Shown in pieces: positions 12,721 to 20,485 of a stretch of 23,372 bases of DNA (its first letter is position 1; every line of letters begins with the position of its first letter). The position numbers and the translations under genes were made by a program. The stretch comes from a virus: positions 1-23,372 of IMG/VR virus record IMGVR_UViG_3300031951_001230; one strand, written 5' to 3'. The notes beneath the pieces were generated by a model, which had not been told where the DNA came from, made no database searches, and worked only from the letters and a program-made list of their open reading frames with translations.

Positions 12721-13674
12721 TTAGAATTCTTCATCAAAAATACCATCCATTGTTTTTGGTATTTCAATTCTTGTGTATTCACCTTCTCTTTTTTCAAAGA
12801 AATTATTTTTTGTTGATAGACCTATTCTTGACATAAAATCAAGTGGATTTGAGACCATAAATTCTCTTTCGCAACCAAAGTCATTTAAAACGATATCTGT
12901 AACATATTGTATATATTTTAACATATCATTTTTTGTCAGACCTTGAAGACCATCTGGCATACTTTCTTCAACAAATGTTTTTTCTACATCATAGCAACCA
13001 AGAATTATATTTCTAATTTCTGTTTTATTTAGCTTATATTCTTCTTTTAGATAGTTTTTATATAAGTTTAATGCGAACTCGTAATGAAATGTTTCATCTC
13101 TTAATATAAGTTCATTCATAGCTGCTAAACCTTGCATTTTATTTCTACTTCTAAACCAGAACACACCAGAGAACACACTAGCAAATGAAATACCTTCAAC
13201 ACAAGCAAAAGCTAATAATCTATGTGGAAATGATGGGTGTTGTATCCATTTTTCAGCCCATTCAGCTTTTTTAAATACAGCTTTGTTTGTTTCCATCGCA
13301 TTAAATAAATCTTCTTTTTCTTGTAGATTTTTTATGTAGGTATCGATTAATAATGAATAACCATTTGCATGAACTTGTTCAATAAATGTTTGGTGTCCAT
13401 AAAAATATTGTGCCTCTAACAATTCAACTTCATTTAAAAAGTTTGTTGCTAAGTTATCAATAACGAGACCATCAGATACAGCAAAGAAAGCTAAGATGTT
13501 TTTAAGATATGTTTTTTCATTATCTTTTAGTTCATCGAATTTATCTTTACTCAAATCAGTTTCTTCAGCAACCCATGTTTGGGATTCTGCTTTTTTATAC
13601 ATTTGCCATAAATCATTGTGTATGATTGGGAAAATGGAATATCTTTTTTTAATTGTTGAATCTTTCAGGTACAT
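12721..13674 (-). CDS. nrdB: Ribonucleotide reductase small subunit
   Basis: A 317-residue protein. The di-metal ligands are visible at family spacing: Asp68 (FFAVSDGLV), Glu99 and His102 (FIEQVHANGYSLL), Glu160 (CVEGISF), Glu194 and His197 (RDETFHYEF). Tyr106 sits four residues after His102, as does the radical Tyr122 in E. coli NrdB, so this is a tyrosyl-radical class I enzyme. The acidic C-terminal tail (DGIFDEEF) would dock onto NrdA. It works with the split-intein NrdA encoded 3.7 kb downstream. The gene follows gp41 with only 6 bases between stop and start and ends at a strong terminator, so it probably shares a transcript with the replication genes. Confidence 0.95.
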   Translation of the reverse strand: MYLKDSTIKKRYSIFPIIHNDLWQMYKKAESQTWVAEETDLSKDKFDELKDNEKTYLKNILAFFAVSDGLVIDNLATNFLNEVELLEAQYFYGHQTFIEQVHANGYSLLIDTYIKNLQEKEDLFNAMETNKAVFKKAEWAEKWIQHPSFPHRLLAFACVEGISFASVFSGVFWFRSRNKMQGLAAMNELILRDETFHYEFALNLYKNYLKEEYKLNKTEIRNIILGCYDVEKTFVEESMPDGLQGLTKNDMLKYIQYVTDIVLNDFGCEREFMVSNPLDFMSRIGLSTKNNFFEKREGEYTRIEIPKTMDGIFDEEF

Positions 13675-13680
13675 ATGTTT

Positions 13681-15090
13681 TTAATTTTCTTCTGTTGTTA
13701 TGTTTAATAAATTCTTTCTATTATTAAATATCTCGGCAACTCTTTGTTGGTTCTCTTTTTGTGTATTATTTTTTATTTCTGTTCTTGTTACACCAAAAGT
13801 AGTATTATCCATAGATACTGCTATTCTTGAGTTATCGAATTCAACATCTTCAAATACCATTCCATCTTTACCAAATCTTGATTTAAGGATTGTTATTGTT
13901 GCTTTATGTGTTTCTCTTTGTGGTAATGATTTACCTACAGACATTATAAAGTGAGCTACTTGACCTTTTTTGATTGACCCACCCATTTTATCTGCTTCAA
14001 CAATCTCTGAATTTAAGCTTTGTCTATTCCCTTGAACAGCTGTCCAACCTGCCATATCAAAATCAGATAATATCGTCTCAAATTGTCTCATTACAGCACC
14101 TTCACTTGTAAAGACATCTGTATATTCCTTTGAAGGGCTAACGCAGTCTATATAGTCTAATAATACGATATCTGGTCTAAAACCTTCTGATATTTTCTTT
14201 TCAATGTGTTTTCTAATCATTGGCATTGTTATACCATCGCTAGGAAGTTTTAACAAAACCAATCTACCACCATTTTTTTTCATTTCTTCAGTTTTATTGA
14301 AGACTTCTTCTTTATGGTTATGTAGTTCATTTAATTCAATACCAGTCCAACATGCCAAATGTTTTCTCTGAATTATTTTTGTTTTATCTTCAAAAAATAT
14401 TTGTAATACCTTATAACCATCATTATATGCTGTGTTAGCCATTTTGGTGATTAGAGTTGTTTTTCCGACCCCAAATGGGGCCAATATAAGCCCCAATTCA
14501 CCTTTTGATAGTCCACCATTCATTATCTCATCAAGCTTCGTTATACCTGTTCTAATTGGCTTTCTGAAGTCATCTGATAAAGCTTCTGTTATATTATGTA
14601 GAATATCTACACCATCATTTTCTGTATTACCATAACTTATAGCTGTTTTAAGAATTTCTAGACACTCATCATACTTTTCATGTTGATGTTTTGAGATTAT
14701 CTTTTGTATTTGCTGTACGGCTTTATTAATTTCTTGTTGTTTAAAAAACTTTTTAGAAACATCTTGAATATAAAGCGCATCATGCACAACCAATTCTTTA
14801 ATTTTGGCTATGGTTTTAATTAGATAATTTTTCTTTAATTCTTTTAAATCTAATTCAGCTGCTCTTATTAATAAGCTATCAAAATCTGGTACAACATTAT
14901 AATCTTTTTTACTTTGTTTTATTAAAGAGATTATTAATTTACTTTCATCGTTACTAAAATAATTTGGGTTAACAATATCTATAATGTTATTACCAAACTT
15001 TTGGTCTACGATTATTTGATTAATAAGTTTCTCTTCATATTTAACACCTAAGTAATCTAAAGTTGCTTCTTTATTTATACTATCATTCAT
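13681..15090 (-). CDS. 41: Replicative DNA helicase, gp41/DnaB-like
   Basis: A 469-residue protein (T4 gp41: 475). The N-terminal helical domain (about 1-160) is followed by the RecA-type motor: GITKLDEIMNGGLSKGELGL, Walker A APFGVGKTT (204-212), a catalytic-type FFEDKT, Walker B PDIVLLDYID (Asp312), and the H4-like AVQGNRQSLN (351-360). It forms the hexameric ring that unwinds DNA 5'-3' at the phage fork, with gp32 and UvsX from the same cluster. It has no intein, unlike some phage gp41 genes. Twenty-seven bases separate it from the upstream gene; a TAATATTTATA stretch before its ATG resembles the leader element seen elsewhere. Confidence 0.93.
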   Translation of the reverse strand: MNDSINKEATLDYLGVKYEEKLINQIIVDQKFGNNIIDIVNPNYFSNDESKLIISLIKQSKKDYNVVPDFDSLLIRAAELDLKELKKNYLIKTIAKIKELVVHDALYIQDVSKKFFKQQEINKAVQQIQKIISKHQHEKYDECLEILKTAISYGNTENDGVDILHNITEALSDDFRKPIRTGITKLDEIMNGGLSKGELGLILAPFGVGKTTLITKMANTAYNDGYKVLQIFFEDKTKIIQRKHLACWTGIELNELHNHKEEVFNKTEEMKKNGGRLVLLKLPSDGITMPMIRKHIEKKISEGFRPDIVLLDYIDCVSPSKEYTDVFTSEGAVMRQFETILSDFDMAGWTAVQGNRQSLNSEIVEADKMGGSIKKGQVAHFIMSVGKSLPQRETHKATITILKSRFGKDGMVFEDVEFDNSRIAVSMDNTTFGVTRTEIKNNTQKENQQRVAEIFNNRKNLLNITTEEN

Positions 15091-15117
15091 TTATATTTAA
15101 ATTATTTGTTATAAATA

Positions 15118-15609
15118 TTAAATGCTAATATTAAGATACGTCTTGGTATAGTTTTTTTTGCTTAGTTTACTTCTAATCTCAGAGATAATATCTGGGATGA
15201 TTTCTTTAATATCAACAGCGTATCTAAATTTTTGGTGGAATGATGTTCCAGAAAAAATAGATTTAGCAACTGTTTTTCTATCTATTTTAATTTCAAAACT
15301 GAAATTATCTTCTTTATCTGAAGGTTGTTTAACAGCCTGTTCAGATTGATTCATAAAATAATGAGAGTTGGCCAACATAAATTCGATTGTTTTATTCTTA
15401 AGATATGTTGGGATAATACCCATACTCCCATATTGACCATTATTCATACCACAAATATTATCCATTAATTCTTTAATCTCATAAGACTTTACTGAATTAG
15501 GATTAAAGTTATTTATTGGAAAATAACGTTGACAAATAATGTTGTCATTGATGTAGAGTACGAACTCAAATCTTTCTTGTTCAATTTTTTTTGCTTCTTC
15601 TTTTTTCAT
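15118..15609 (-). CDS. Hypothetical protein in the replication cluster
   Basis: A 163-residue protein between the FEN-like nuclease and gp41. It starts MKKEEAKKIEQERFEFVLYI, with a probable beta strand pair (RFEFVLYINDNIICQRYFPI), then a helix around YEIKELMDNICGMNNGQYGS, a polar linker at about 90-105, and a second strand-rich section (NFSFEIKIDRKTVAKSIFSG, then FRYAVDIKEIIPDIISEIRS). No recognised domain; it is not a size or motif match to T4 gp59. The location suggests a replication or repair role. Twenty bases separate its ATG from the upstream stop. Confidence 0.6.
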   Translation of the reverse strand: MKKEEAKKIEQERFEFVLYINDNIICQRYFPINNFNPNSVKSYEIKELMDNICGMNNGQYGSMGIIPTYLKNKTIEFMLANSHYFMNQSEQAVKQPSDKEDNFSFEIKIDRKTVAKSIFSGTSFHQKFRYAVDIKEIIPDIISEIRSKLSKKNYTKTYLNISI

Positions 15610-15628
15610 TTTATTTATTTATTTAAAT

Positions 15629-16681
15629 TTAATTCATATTACAATCACGATTCGCTAATTTTTTAAATGGTATTAGAAAATCGTCATATCTTGATGCACC
15701 CATTGCTTTATCTAATCCATCTCTTTTCATCAAACCCAATATTGTTTTAAGTGAAAAATCAGTATAATCAAAGTTACCGTTTATTAGTTCATTTAATTCA
15801 TCCATGGCTTTTTCAGTAATCATAGGTTTTTTTAAATTAACCAATCTTTCATTTATCTCGTAAATGTTTTCTTTTTGAACCCCATCAGTAACTTTATTTA
15901 TTATATTATTTAATACTTTAAGTGGTTTTTTCTTTTCAGATAAACGTTGGTTTTGTCTAGCGTTAGCCAATTCAATTACTTCATCAATAGTTAATTTTCT
16001 TTCATTCAACTCAGGGATTAATTTTAATAATGTTTTTTCACGCAATCCTTTAATACCTTTTATCGTATCACTATTATCTCCAAGTATTGTTTTCAATAAC
16101 ATTGCGTTTTCTTGTATATAACAAAAATACGAAGAATAATTACTAATTTCAACATATTGTCTTAAATCAAGAAAATAAATTTTTATATCATTGGAAATCA
16201 GCTGTAAAAAATCTCTGTCTGTTGATGCTATGGTGATAGTTTCATTTTCTTTTTTGTTTAGACAATAATAACCTATAAAATCATCACTTTCTACGATTTC
16301 ATCTGTTAATTGTCTAACGTTTAATGCATTTAGATAATCCCATATCTTTTTTCTTTGTTCTAGTTCAGCTAAGTCTATTGGGTGTGTACCATTTTCATAG
16401 TCTTTACCTCTAGAACTTTTGTATGGTTTATATATTTCATATCTTAACTTACCGCTAAGTTTACCGTCCCAAAAAACAAATACTTTATGGTATAAATCTT
16501 CATTCAATAATTTTCTCATAATAACTAAAAATGAGTATAACCCACCGATGTGTTCACCGTTTGTGTTATACTCATTCTTAGCACCAAGATATGAGAATTT
16601 AAATAAAGCATTACCATCTATAAGTAATGTATTTGTTTTTTTTATTTTATTTTCTCCGTTTTTTGGTGGTCTTCTATTCAC
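15629..16681 (-). CDS. rnh: 5'-3' exonuclease / flap endonuclease (T4 RNase H-like)
   Basis: A 350-residue protein (T4 RNase H: 305). FEN/PIN motifs appear in order: TLLIDGNALFKFSYLG (Asp22), KVFVFWDGKLSGKLR (Asp72), IVESDDFIGYY (Glu131, Asp133, Asp134), ITIASTDRDFLQLIS (Asp155, Asp157) and the helix-three-turn-helix ILGDNSDTIKGIKGLREKTL (Asp202, Asp205). These give the acidic two-metal centre. It removes RNA primers and flaps during Okazaki-fragment maturation. The start ATG 16679-16681 lies just after the uvsX stop (16684-16686). The basic Pro/Asn start MNRRPPKNGENKIKK may be an extension; no other start fits better. Confidence 0.88.
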   Translation of the reverse strand: MNRRPPKNGENKIKKTNTLLIDGNALFKFSYLGAKNEYNTNGEHIGGLYSFLVIMRKLLNEDLYHKVFVFWDGKLSGKLRYEIYKPYKSSRGKDYENGTHPIDLAELEQRKKIWDYLNALNVRQLTDEIVESDDFIGYYCLNKKENETITIASTDRDFLQLISNDIKIYFLDLRQYVEISNYSSYFCYIQENAMLLKTILGDNSDTIKGIKGLREKTLLKLIPELNERKLTIDEVIELANARQNQRLSEKKKPLKVLNNIINKVTDGVQKENIYEINERLVNLKKPMITEKAMDELNELINGNFDYTDFSLKTILGLMKRDGLDKAMGASRYDDFLIPFKKLANRDCNMN

Positions 16682-16683
16682 AA

Positions 16684-17778
16684 TTACGCTTTGAAATCGT
16701 TATCGCTTAAATTACTTTCTTCTTTTTCGATGATAAAGTCATCATATTCAGTATTTAAACGGGTTTTAATATACTCTTTATGAATTTCTTTATATTCGTT
16801 TAATCTATCTGGGTTCCAATAACCATGTGGTGTTGATGCTAATCTACCTTTTTGCTCAATACCGTTAACTTGGTTTTTTTCACATCTAATTTTAGTTTCA
16901 ACACCAAACTGATATTCTTCACCATTTAGTGTTGCTTTTAATTTTTCTGTTGAATGTGTTAAAATACCGCCAAAATGGAAAATTAATCTTGGGGAATAGA
17001 AAAACGCTTCACCGCCTTTATGTTTAATGACTTTATTTTCATTATCTAACCATATTTGTTGAACTACAGCAAATGTAGCAGTATACTCTGAAGTTTCACG
17101 TCTTGTTGATGGTATTCTATAGTTAATTAAACTTTTAAAAGAATTAGCTAACGCACCTGCTGTCCACTGATTATTGCTTGTTTTTGATGTTGCAGATTTA
17201 AAACAATTAACGCTACCAACAGAATCCCATAAGAAACAAACATTTTTTTGTAAGCTACCATTTTTTTGTGCATCCAATATAGAATGCATATGTAAAGCAA
17301 TATCTTCAACAACTGGTTCATCTCTTAATGGTTTTGTACCCATTTTACTATGTTGGTGGTCGTAATTTGCGTACATAGTTACTAAATCATAACCAGAAAT
17401 GTAAATAAAATCACCAACATATTTTTCTTTATTTGTTTCTTCATCATAAACAATACTATAATCAATACCAATATTTCTAGCGTGTTCCCAATTAAAATTA
17501 GTTTCTGTATCATATATAATCGGTAAAATACCTAATTTTTGACAGCCAACTATCGTTTCAATTATAGCTGTTGATTTACCAGTGTTTGAATATCCTCTAA
17601 ATGATGTGAAATACCCAATAGGGATACCTGGAACTTTAACAGCTTCATGAAATGCTTCAGACATTGGAATCCATGCTAATTCTTTTTCTTTTACATTAAA
17701 ATCAAGACCCATTTGTTTTTTAAATGCTTCTAAATCAAATTCTTTTTTTTCAATTTCTTTTTGTGGTTTTTTTGCCAT
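16684..17778 (-). CDS. uvsX: RecA-like recombinase UvsX
   Basis: A 364-residue protein (T4 UvsX: 391). Walker A GYSNTGKST at 62-70, Walker B VCFLWDSVGSV (180-190), a RecA-like core with GIDYSIVYDEETNKEKYVGD and ALANSFKSLINYRIPSTRRE (DNA-binding loop region), and a flexible acidic C-terminus (EEKEE-like, SNLSDNDFKA). It catalyses strand exchange on gp32-coated ssDNA, driving recombination-dependent replication. Its neighbours, gp32 upstream and the FEN nuclease downstream, fit. The start codon is followed by a Lys/Glu-rich helix, and the leader has a weak AGATAT ribosome site. A terminator (17816-17850) separates it from gp32. Confidence 0.93.
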   Translation of the reverse strand: MAKKPQKEIEKKEFDLEAFKKQMGLDFNVKEKELAWIPMSEAFHEAVKVPGIPIGYFTSFRGYSNTGKSTAIIETIVGCQKLGILPIIYDTETNFNWEHARNIGIDYSIVYDEETNKEKYVGDFIYISGYDLVTMYANYDHQHSKMGTKPLRDEPVVEDIALHMHSILDAQKNGSLQKNVCFLWDSVGSVNCFKSATSKTSNNQWTAGALANSFKSLINYRIPSTRRETSEYTATFAVVQQIWLDNENKVIKHKGGEAFFYSPRLIFHFGGILTHSTEKLKATLNGEEYQFGVETKIRCEKNQVNGIEQKGRLASTPHGYWNPDRLNEYKEIHKEYIKTRLNTEYDDFIIEKEESNLSDNDFKA

Positions 17779-17815
17779 ATATCTATTTTTATTTATTTAC
17801 TTTATTTATTTTTTT

Positions 17816-17850
17816 AATAAAAAGGGATAGTTTTAACTACCCCTTTTTAT
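17816..17850 (-). terminator. Intrinsic terminator after gp32
   Basis: Stem aaaaagggatag / ctaccccttttt with a TTTTAA loop. One plus-strand A-C mismatch becomes a U-G pair in minus-strand RNA, followed by a U-run. It lies between the gp32 stop (17871) and the uvsX start (17778), so gp32 can be made in excess while partial readthrough feeds uvsX. Confidence 0.8.
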
Positions 17851-17870
17851 TTTGTTAAACATTTTTTATA

Positions 17871-18788
17871 TTAAAATGGAAGGTCATCATCTTCATCTTC
17901 TTCTTCAGAAGGTTCTTCAATTTTTGTTGATGGTTTTGATTTACTTGCCAACATGTTAGATTTAACTGTTTCCAAACTTGTATTGATTTCTCCATTTAAT
18001 TCAACTGATTCTTCTTCAGTGGAAGTCAACGAATCTTTATCAACATATTTGTTTTGGTTAGAATCCCAAGCTGGTGTACCACCTTTTACAATGATTTCAA
18101 GATAATCATAATTCTTAACAGCATACACATCTTCCCATGTTCTGGTATCTGACAACCAAAGTTCAGCTTCTGCTGAATCTTCGCTCAATGGTGATGGGTC
18201 GCCAGCTGCAATTGCGGATACAACGATAGCGTTATTTTGGTTTCTATTAATAGTTACCACAAGGTCTCTACCATTTTCAACGTCTGTAATATCTTTATTC
18301 TTTTTAAGTGCATTCATAGCACCAATGATTTTATCATAGATACCTTCTTTTCTATAATCATGATTAAATCTCCAGAACTTAACACCATCTTGTTCGTTAT
18401 CTCTATCGATAACTTTAACAACATACATAAGTCTTGCTTTATAGTTTTTAGAAAGTTCTTTGTCTGTTTCTGTACCTGTTTCTAATAAGGCTTCACGTGC
18501 TTCACAAAAAGGGCAAGGTTCTTCTCTTTCGTGTTTTAAGCAAGCAAATGTTTTCCATTCTCCATTAACTTGGATTTTATGACCCCAAACTTCAGTAAAT
18601 GGTGAACCATTTTCAGATGGTAAAACCCTAATAGTTTTTGTTGCTGACTTAACACCTTCTTTAATGTAAGTAGAGAAATAGTTTTTTAAGTCATAAACTT
18701 TCTCACTTTTCTTTTCGTACAGTGGTTTACTGTTTTTTTCGTACTGTGCCAGAATTGCTTCTAAGCTGTTTTCACTTGTTTTACTCAT
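17871..18788 (-). CDS. 32: Single-stranded DNA-binding protein, gp32-like, with bacterial SSB-type tail
   Basis: A 305-residue protein (T4 gp32: 301). The zinc ligands are visible with T4-like spacing: His70 (VWGHKIQ), Cys83 (FACLKH), Cys92 and Cys95 (CPFC); H-x12-C-x8-C-x2-C compares with T4 H-x12-C-x9-C-x2-C. The N-terminal region (SLEAILAQYEKNSKPLYEKK) is helical and basic like the cooperativity domain. The C-terminus is acidic and ends EEDEDDDLPF. T4 gp32 does not end this way, but bacterial SSBs end DDDIPF. The protein coats ssDNA and recruits gp41, UvsX and the nuclease. A TTTG-type promoter lies at 18834-18865 and a terminator follows. Confidence 0.9.
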   Translation of the reverse strand: MSKTSENSLEAILAQYEKNSKPLYEKKSEKVYDLKNYFSTYIKEGVKSATKTIRVLPSENGSPFTEVWGHKIQVNGEWKTFACLKHEREEPCPFCEAREALLETGTETDKELSKNYKARLMYVVKVIDRDNEQDGVKFWRFNHDYRKEGIYDKIIGAMNALKKNKDITDVENGRDLVVTINRNQNNAIVVSAIAAGDPSPLSEDSAEAELWLSDTRTWEDVYAVKNYDYLEIIVKGGTPAWDSNQNKYVDKDSLTSTEEESVELNGEINTSLETVKSNMLASKSKPSTKIEEPSEEEDEDDDLPF

Positions 18789-18833
18789 TTTTAATATATT
18801 TAAAATTTAACGTTATTTACTAACCTATATTTA

Positions 18834-18865
18834 CAAATATACTAAATTAAAACACGTTTATCAAG
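18834..18865 (-). promoter_or_regulatory. Bacteroidota-type promoter candidate for gp32
   Basis: On the minus strand: CTTG (18862-18865), 20-base spacer, TATATTTG (18834-18841), one base off the Bacteroidota consensus TTTG-N19-21-TAnnTTTG. The predicted leader before the gp32 ATG is about 40 bases. The spacing equals that upstream of nrdA, and the surrounding TTAGTATATTTGTA resembles GTAGTAAATTTGTA there. Confidence 0.5.
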
Positions 18866-18882
18866 TATTTTAAATATTTTTT

Positions 18883-19611
18883 TTAAATATCTTCTTCTTC
18901 GTATGAATTATCGTCAACACTAAACGATTGTCTTATGTTGTTGTCGCTATAATCATAATTAATATCATCAGTAGTTAATGTATATTCTTTATTAGTGTCA
19001 CTAGTGACTTCATAACCATCGTGTTTTTGACCCCAAAAATCAGTTAATTTTTGATTATATGGGAAAGAGCTTAAAGACCTTAATTCTAATTTTTCAACTG
19101 GTGTTGGGTTTCTTTTAACCATTTCTCTTTCTAAGTCATCGATTTTATTGGTTATGTTATCCATTTTTGCCAATCTACTTTCCAAATCAGCCAATTTACT
19201 TATTAAGGTTTCAGTATTTCTTGTTGCTTCTTCTGCTGACCTTTTAGCTTCTTCAGAGCCTTTAACTAATTCTGTGACATCTATTTCAACATCTTCTTCT
19301 CCACCACCCATGTCAGCAGGTTGTTCCATACCCATATCAGCACCCATATCACCAGCCATATCAGTAGGTTGTTCTGTTCCCATATCAGCACCAGCATCAA
19401 TAGGTTGTTCTGGAGTTTCTTCAGCACCAGTGTCAGCAGGTTGTTCTGGAGTTGCTTCAGCACCTGGTTCTGGTTCTTCGTCTTGTTCTGATAATGAGCC
19501 TAATATAACATCTTTTTCATCTTTTTCTTCATTATAAAAGTCATATTCTAATAATAACTTAAATCTTTTAAGTTCTTCGTTTAATAGTTGTTTGTTAATA
19601 TTTTTTTTCAT
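18883..19611 (-). CDS. Low-complexity acidic, coiled-coil protein with basic N-terminal helix
   Basis: A 242-residue protein. Residues 1-25 (MKKNINKQLLNEELKRFKLL and LEYDF) form an amphipathic helix with LLNE and LLLE sites resembling prohead-protease cleavage motifs. Residues 46-104 are an acidic Pro/Gly/Ala/Met repeat built on (P/T)EQP(A/T)D-x-G units. Residues about 118-165 form a likely coiled coil (AKRSAEEATRNTETLISKLA, then LESRLAKMDNITNKIDDLER), and a polar acidic tail ends in SYEEEDI. The layout resembles a head-core/scaffold or internal protein, but no homologue is recognised. It follows the 64-aa gene by one base and reads on towards gp32. Confidence 0.6.
   Translation of the reverse strand: MKKNINKQLLNEELKRFKLLLEYDFYNEEKDEKDVILGSLSEQDEEPEPGAEATPEQPADTGAEETPEQPIDAGADMGTEQPTDMAGDMGADMGMEQPADMGGGEEDVEIDVTELVKGSEEAKRSAEEATRNTETLISKLADLESRLAKMDNITNKIDDLEREMVKRNPTPVEKLELRSLSSFPYNQKLTDFWGQKHDGYEVTSDTNKEYTLTTDDINYDYSDNNIRQSFSVDDNSYEEEDI
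19300..19476 (-). repeat. Imperfect tandem repeat inside the low-complexity gene
   Basis: Encodes residues 46-104. Units such as tcagcaggttgttc and ccatatcagcacc recur, giving repeated EQPxD and DMG motifs. The stretch is visibly richer in G+C than the flanks. Such repeats easily gain or lose units. Confidence 0.75.
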
Positions 19612-19612
19612 A

Positions 19613-19807
19613 TCAAATCAATAGTTGTCTACCATCTTCAGTAATTATTTTTTTATTAATTCTTTCTACGATGCTTTTATCACCTTTAATAACGCATACG
19701 CCAGAGGAACAGTCTAAATTAGGGTCTTGATTGTTTTCATCAATCATTAAATCAAGAGCTTTGTTTAAATCTTTTTTGTTGTTCTGATTATTAGTATTAT
19801 TTTCCAT
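19613..19807 (-). CDS. Small hypothetical protein (64 aa)
   Basis: Asn-rich start (MENNTNNQNNKKDLNKALDL), then NLDCSSGVCVIKGDKSIVER, then INKKIITEDGRQLLI. The paired cysteines (C-x4-C) could bind metal or form a disulfide, but no family is recognised. Its TGA and the next gene's ATG are separated by one base (TGATATG), so the two are translationally coupled. It may be a small assembly or regulatory factor; that is only inferred from its position. Confidence 0.55.
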   Translation of the reverse strand: MENNTNNQNNKKDLNKALDLMIDENNQDPNLDCSSGVCVIKGDKSIVERINKKIITEDGRQLLI

Positions 19808-19834
19808 AATATAAATTTATTATACTAATAAATA

Positions 19835-20464
19835 TTATGTTTTATAAAAAAAGTTTAATTTATCTTCTACTTTATTAAAAATGAAATATAAAAATGGTAT
19901 ATATTTTACATTATTGTTAATATATTCTATATATTGTTTATATTGTGAAATAATATCATTACCTATTAAGTAGGTATTACTAATATTTTTTATTTTTTGT
20001 TTTATTTTATTTATATTTATACCTATGTATTTTAATAGATTTAAATCAACACCGAATATTAAGTTATCTGAATATATATAAATCATATTATTTTTTTCAT
20101 ATGATATAATATTATTTAGTGAATATATTTTATTGATTATCTTTTTAATTGTTTTTTTATTTTGTTGTATTGGGTCTATAATGATATATTTAACATTTGT
20201 TATTAATTCGTTATATAACTTATGTTGAAACCAATTCAAATCGTCTTGGAATTTATCTCTATCTTCTGTTTTTTTAACTGTCCAATATAAATTAGGTTTG
20301 ATTTCTCTGTTTAATATATCAAAGTCTTTAAACAATTTTTTTGTTAAATCATATCCAACAATAAGTGTTGGTAGGTTATCTATTATGTCATCTATTGATG
20401 AAACAATATTAAATTGTTCAGGTAATGAAATATTCGAAGTAGAAACTATATTTGCTATTTTCAT
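19835..20464 (-). CDS. Hypothetical phage protein (209 aa)
   Basis: A very Ile/Asn/Lys-rich protein. The N-terminal half looks alpha/beta (PTLIVGYDLTKKLFKDFDIL, NVKYIIIDPIQQNKKTIKKI). It contains the distinctive KPNLYWTVKKTEDRDKFQDD, LNWFQHKLYNE segment, which suggests a conserved phage family, but I cannot name it. It has no signal peptide, transmembrane helix or catalytic motif. The start ATG 20462-20464 lies five bases after a TATATTTG box, so the message could be leaderless. It lies just downstream of the muramidase gene. Confidence 0.55.
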   Translation of the reverse strand: MKIANIVSTSNISLPEQFNIVSSIDDIIDNLPTLIVGYDLTKKLFKDFDILNREIKPNLYWTVKKTEDRDKFQDDLNWFQHKLYNELITNVKYIIIDPIQQNKKTIKKIINKIYSLNNIISYEKNNMIYIYSDNLIFGVDLNLLKYIGININKIKQKIKNISNTYLIGNDIISQYKQYIEYINNNVKYIPFLYFIFNKVEDKLNFFYKT

Positions 20465-20468
20465 ACTA

Positions 20469-20476
20469 CAAATATA
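20469..20476 (-). promoter_or_regulatory. TAnnTTTG box directly upstream of the 209-aa gene
   Basis: Minus-strand TATATTTG in the context ATAGTATATTTGTA, similar to the gp32 and nrdA boxes. The -33 element is poor (TTAC at a 21-base spacing). It is listed because the 13-base context recurs. Confidence 0.25.
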
Positions 20477-20485
20477 CTATTTTTA

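Noticed and set aside
13681-15090. Intein in gp41, as seen in some related phages
   Set aside because: The helicase motifs are continuous and the length equals that of T4 gp41, so nothing is inserted.
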